The notes below the pieces were generated by a model. That model was not told where the DNA came from. It ran no database searches and worked only from the letters and a program-made list of their open reading frames with translations. A stretch of 27,512 nucleotides of DNA from contig CAZYWJ010000051.1 in the NCBI GenBank assembly GCA_964651785.1, positions 1 through 27,512 of the forward strand. Direction: 5' to 3'. This DNA is from JAKVAV01 sp964651785. GTDB taxonomy: Bacteria; Bacteroidota; Bacteroidia; Flavobacteriales_D; Cryomorphaceae. The position numbers and the translations under genes were made by a program. Below, piece by piece: positions 26,165 through 27,512 of this stretch (within the stretch, counting starts at the first letter, position 1; the number at the start of each line of letters is the position of its first letter).

Positions 26165-27367
26165 ATGAGGACAAGCGATTGGGTTAAGCGCCCGAAATTA
26201 TCGGCATGGGTGCTGATTTGGATATGCCTATCGGGAAGCGGAATTACCTCCCTTTACGGTCAGGAGAGTGAAGAGGAAATACCGGAGAGCGGATTCGTAG
26301 AACTATTCACGTTTCATCCCAATGCGCGGAAGGCATCGTTGGACTCTACGATTTATCCATCCAAATTTATTATCGCACCGATCATAAGCTATAGTCCTGA
26401 AACGAATTTGGGAGTAGGCTTTGGGGCGAAATACCTTTTTAAAATAAAGGGTTCGGGAGATGAGACGCGAACTTCAAACATGCCCCTTTCGGCGAGGTAC
26501 ACCCTGGAGAATCAATTCATCCTCTATTCAGGTTTTGAAATCTTCTCGCCGGGCGAAGAATGGATGCTGGAAGGAAATCTGCAGTTTAAGAGTTTCCCGC
26601 GTTTTTATTACGGCATCGGCGATGAAACGCCATATGAGAATGAAGAGACATTCTCGTACCGTCAAATACTGATCGAGCCGATATTGCTAAAACAGACCTG
26701 GTGGAAATACCTCTTCGTAGGAGCGGGAATTCGTTACAACCGCATAAGTGGCGTAACGGTAGCTGATCCCGAAGGACTTCTCGCCAATTCGGAGGTACCC
26801 GGAGCATTGGGCTCGGAGTCGGTAGGCGGCGAGTTTGCGGTGGTATACGACAGTCGCGACAATCTTCTGAATGCGTATAAAGGGTGGTACTTTGAATTTA
26901 CCTACGGGGTGTATGACAAGAGCATCGGAAGCAGTCAGAGCTTTAAGTTGGCCCGCTGGGATCTGCGTCATTATTGGACTTTGTCGAAACGGCGTCAGGA
27001 TGTTTTGGCCTTCCATATGATCGGTCACATTACGGATAAAAATGCACCTCTGGCCGAGTTGGCAAATTTTGGTAGTGCCGAAATCATGCGCGGATATTAC
27101 GAGGGACGCTACATTGACCGAACGATGCTGGCTCTGCAGGTCGAATACCGCCGAGATCTTTTCTATCGATTCGGTGCGGTGCTCTTTGCGGGTATCGGAA
27201 ATGTAAAGCCCGAGTTGAATGATTTCAATATTGCCGATTTGGATTACTCGATTGGATTCGGGCTGCGCTTCCTTTTGGAAAAGCGTGAGCGGTTGAATCT
27301 TCGTTTTGATTGGGGATTCGGACAGGGTACGAATAATTATTATTTGAATATCGCGGAGGCGTTTTGA
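26165..27367 (+). CDS. BamA/Omp85-like outer-membrane barrel without POTRA repeats
   Basis: A 400-residue exported protein. The signal peptide spans about 1-33 (VLIWICLSGSGITSLYG, cleavage near YGQ/ES). From about residue 65 the protein is a series of amphipathic strands typical of the bacterial surface antigen (Omp85) barrel: IIAPIISYSPETNLGVGFGA, FAVVYDSRDNLLNAYKGWYF and the loop-6-type motif RGYYEGRY starting at R309. It ends in aromatic phenylalanine (NIAEAF). Only about 30 residues separate signal and barrel, so POTRA domains are absent. This argues against the essential BamA or TamA role and favours the short barrel proteins common in Bacteroidota, of unknown function. Flanked on both sides by related 7-bp repeats. 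Confidence 0.88.
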   Translation: MRTSDWVKRPKLSAWVLIWICLSGSGITSLYGQESEEEIPESGFVELFTFHPNARKASLDSTIYPSKFIIAPIISYSPETNLGVGFGAKYLFKIKGSGDETRTSNMPLSARYTLENQFILYSGFEIFSPGEEWMLEGNLQFKSFPRFYYGIGDETPYENEETFSYRQILIEPILLKQTWWKYLFVGAGIRYNRISGVTVADPEGLLANSEVPGALGSESVGGEFAVVYDSRDNLLNAYKGWYFEFTYGVYDKSIGSSQSFKLARWDLRHYWTLSKRRQDVLAFHMIGHITDKNAPLAELANFGSAEIMRGYYEGRYIDRTMLALQVEYRRDLFYRFGAVLFAGIGNVKPELNDFNIADLDYSIGFGLRFLLEKRERLNLRFDWGFGQGTNNYYLNIAEAF

Positions 27368-27369
27368 GG

Positions 27370-27439
27370 CGTAGGGCGTGGTGCGTAGTGCGTAGTGCGT
27401 AGTGCGAAGTGTGTAGGGCGTAGTGTGTGGTGCGTCAAG
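27370..27439 (+). repeat. Second degenerate 7-bp tandem repeat, unit CGTAGTG
   Basis: Ten in-phase heptamers beginning 3 bases after the stop of the BamA-like gene: CGTAGGG, CGTGGTG, three exact CGTAGTG, CGAAGTG, TGTAGGG, CGTAGTG, TGTGGTG, CGTCAAG. Same unit and strand orientation as the array at 25991-26074. TAG again appears in all three frames (for example 27372, 27386, 27400). Confidence 0.9.
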
Positions 27440-27489
27440 GAAAAAATTTGGATGGAAGGGCTCGCGGGGCTCGTTTTTCTTTCCACGAA

Positions 27490-27507
27490 TCCCGATAGCT
27501 ATCGGGA
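27490..27507. repeat. Perfect 18-bp palindrome
   Basis: TCCCGATAGCTATCGGGA is identical to its own reverse complement. It lies in intergenic DNA at the right window edge. Palindromes of this type recur in intergenic DNA of some Bacteroidota to my recollection, but this window has only one copy. Possible roles are a dispersed repeat, a protein-binding site or a transcript-end structure. Confidence 0.75.
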
Positions 27508-27512
27508 CGAAT

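Noticed and set aside
25991..27439. CRISPR array
   Set aside because: The repeats are contiguous 7-bp units without spacers, and no cas gene is present.

Overview
The window looks like a draft-genome or metagenome-assembled contig of a Bacteroidota bacterium. The evidence is a protein with a type IX secretion (T9SS) C-terminal sorting domain, several Bacteroidota-style outer-membrane and lipoprotein genes, start codons preceded by A/T-rich sequence instead of strong Shine-Dalgarno sites, and an HD-PycTM fusion next to a large GAF protein. One run of exactly 100 N (9289-9388) marks a scaffold gap. I recognised no rRNA, tRNA, CRISPR array or transposase gene. I do not assign a genus.

Region 1 (1-10934) is a trehalose/alpha-glucan block. 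A trehalose synthase-maltokinase fusion runs leftward off the window edge. Divergent from it is a tightly overlapping operon glgX/treX-treZ-treY: debranching enzyme, maltooligosyltrehalose trehalohydrolase and maltooligosyltrehalose synthase. It converges on malQ (4-alpha-glucanotransferase). Together these genes can debranch glycogen, turn the linear chains into trehalose (TreY then TreZ), interconvert trehalose and maltose (TreS), phosphorylate maltose, and disproportionate leftover maltodextrins. An aldo/keto reductase lies upstream of malQ on the same strand.

Region 2 (12142-21783) is largely about phosphorus chemistry. After a small T9SS-sorted secreted protein come polyphosphate kinase (ppk1) and, tail to tail, a PAP2-type phosphatase. 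A three-gene run follows: a lipoprotein metallophosphoesterase, a YjiK/SdiA-regulated-type beta-propeller, and a 1247-residue lipoprotein. The last repeats the same metallophosphoesterase at its N-terminus, carries a middle region with kinase-like motifs (GDWDRH and PRDRD), and ends in an outer-membrane beta-barrel. This three-part protein is the most unusual gene in the window.

Region 3 (21784-27512) has a 565-base stretch with no recognisable gene. Next comes a divergent pair: an HD-domain protein fused through a very basic linker to a PycTM (Pycsar effector-type) membrane module, and a 793-residue GAF-domain protein. Then comes a barrel-only BamA-like outer-membrane protein. The last two genes are each followed by a degenerate 7-bp tandem repeat (consensus NGTAGTG). 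In the first case the repeat includes the gene's own stop codon and places TAG in all three frames. An 18-bp perfect palindrome lies at the right edge.
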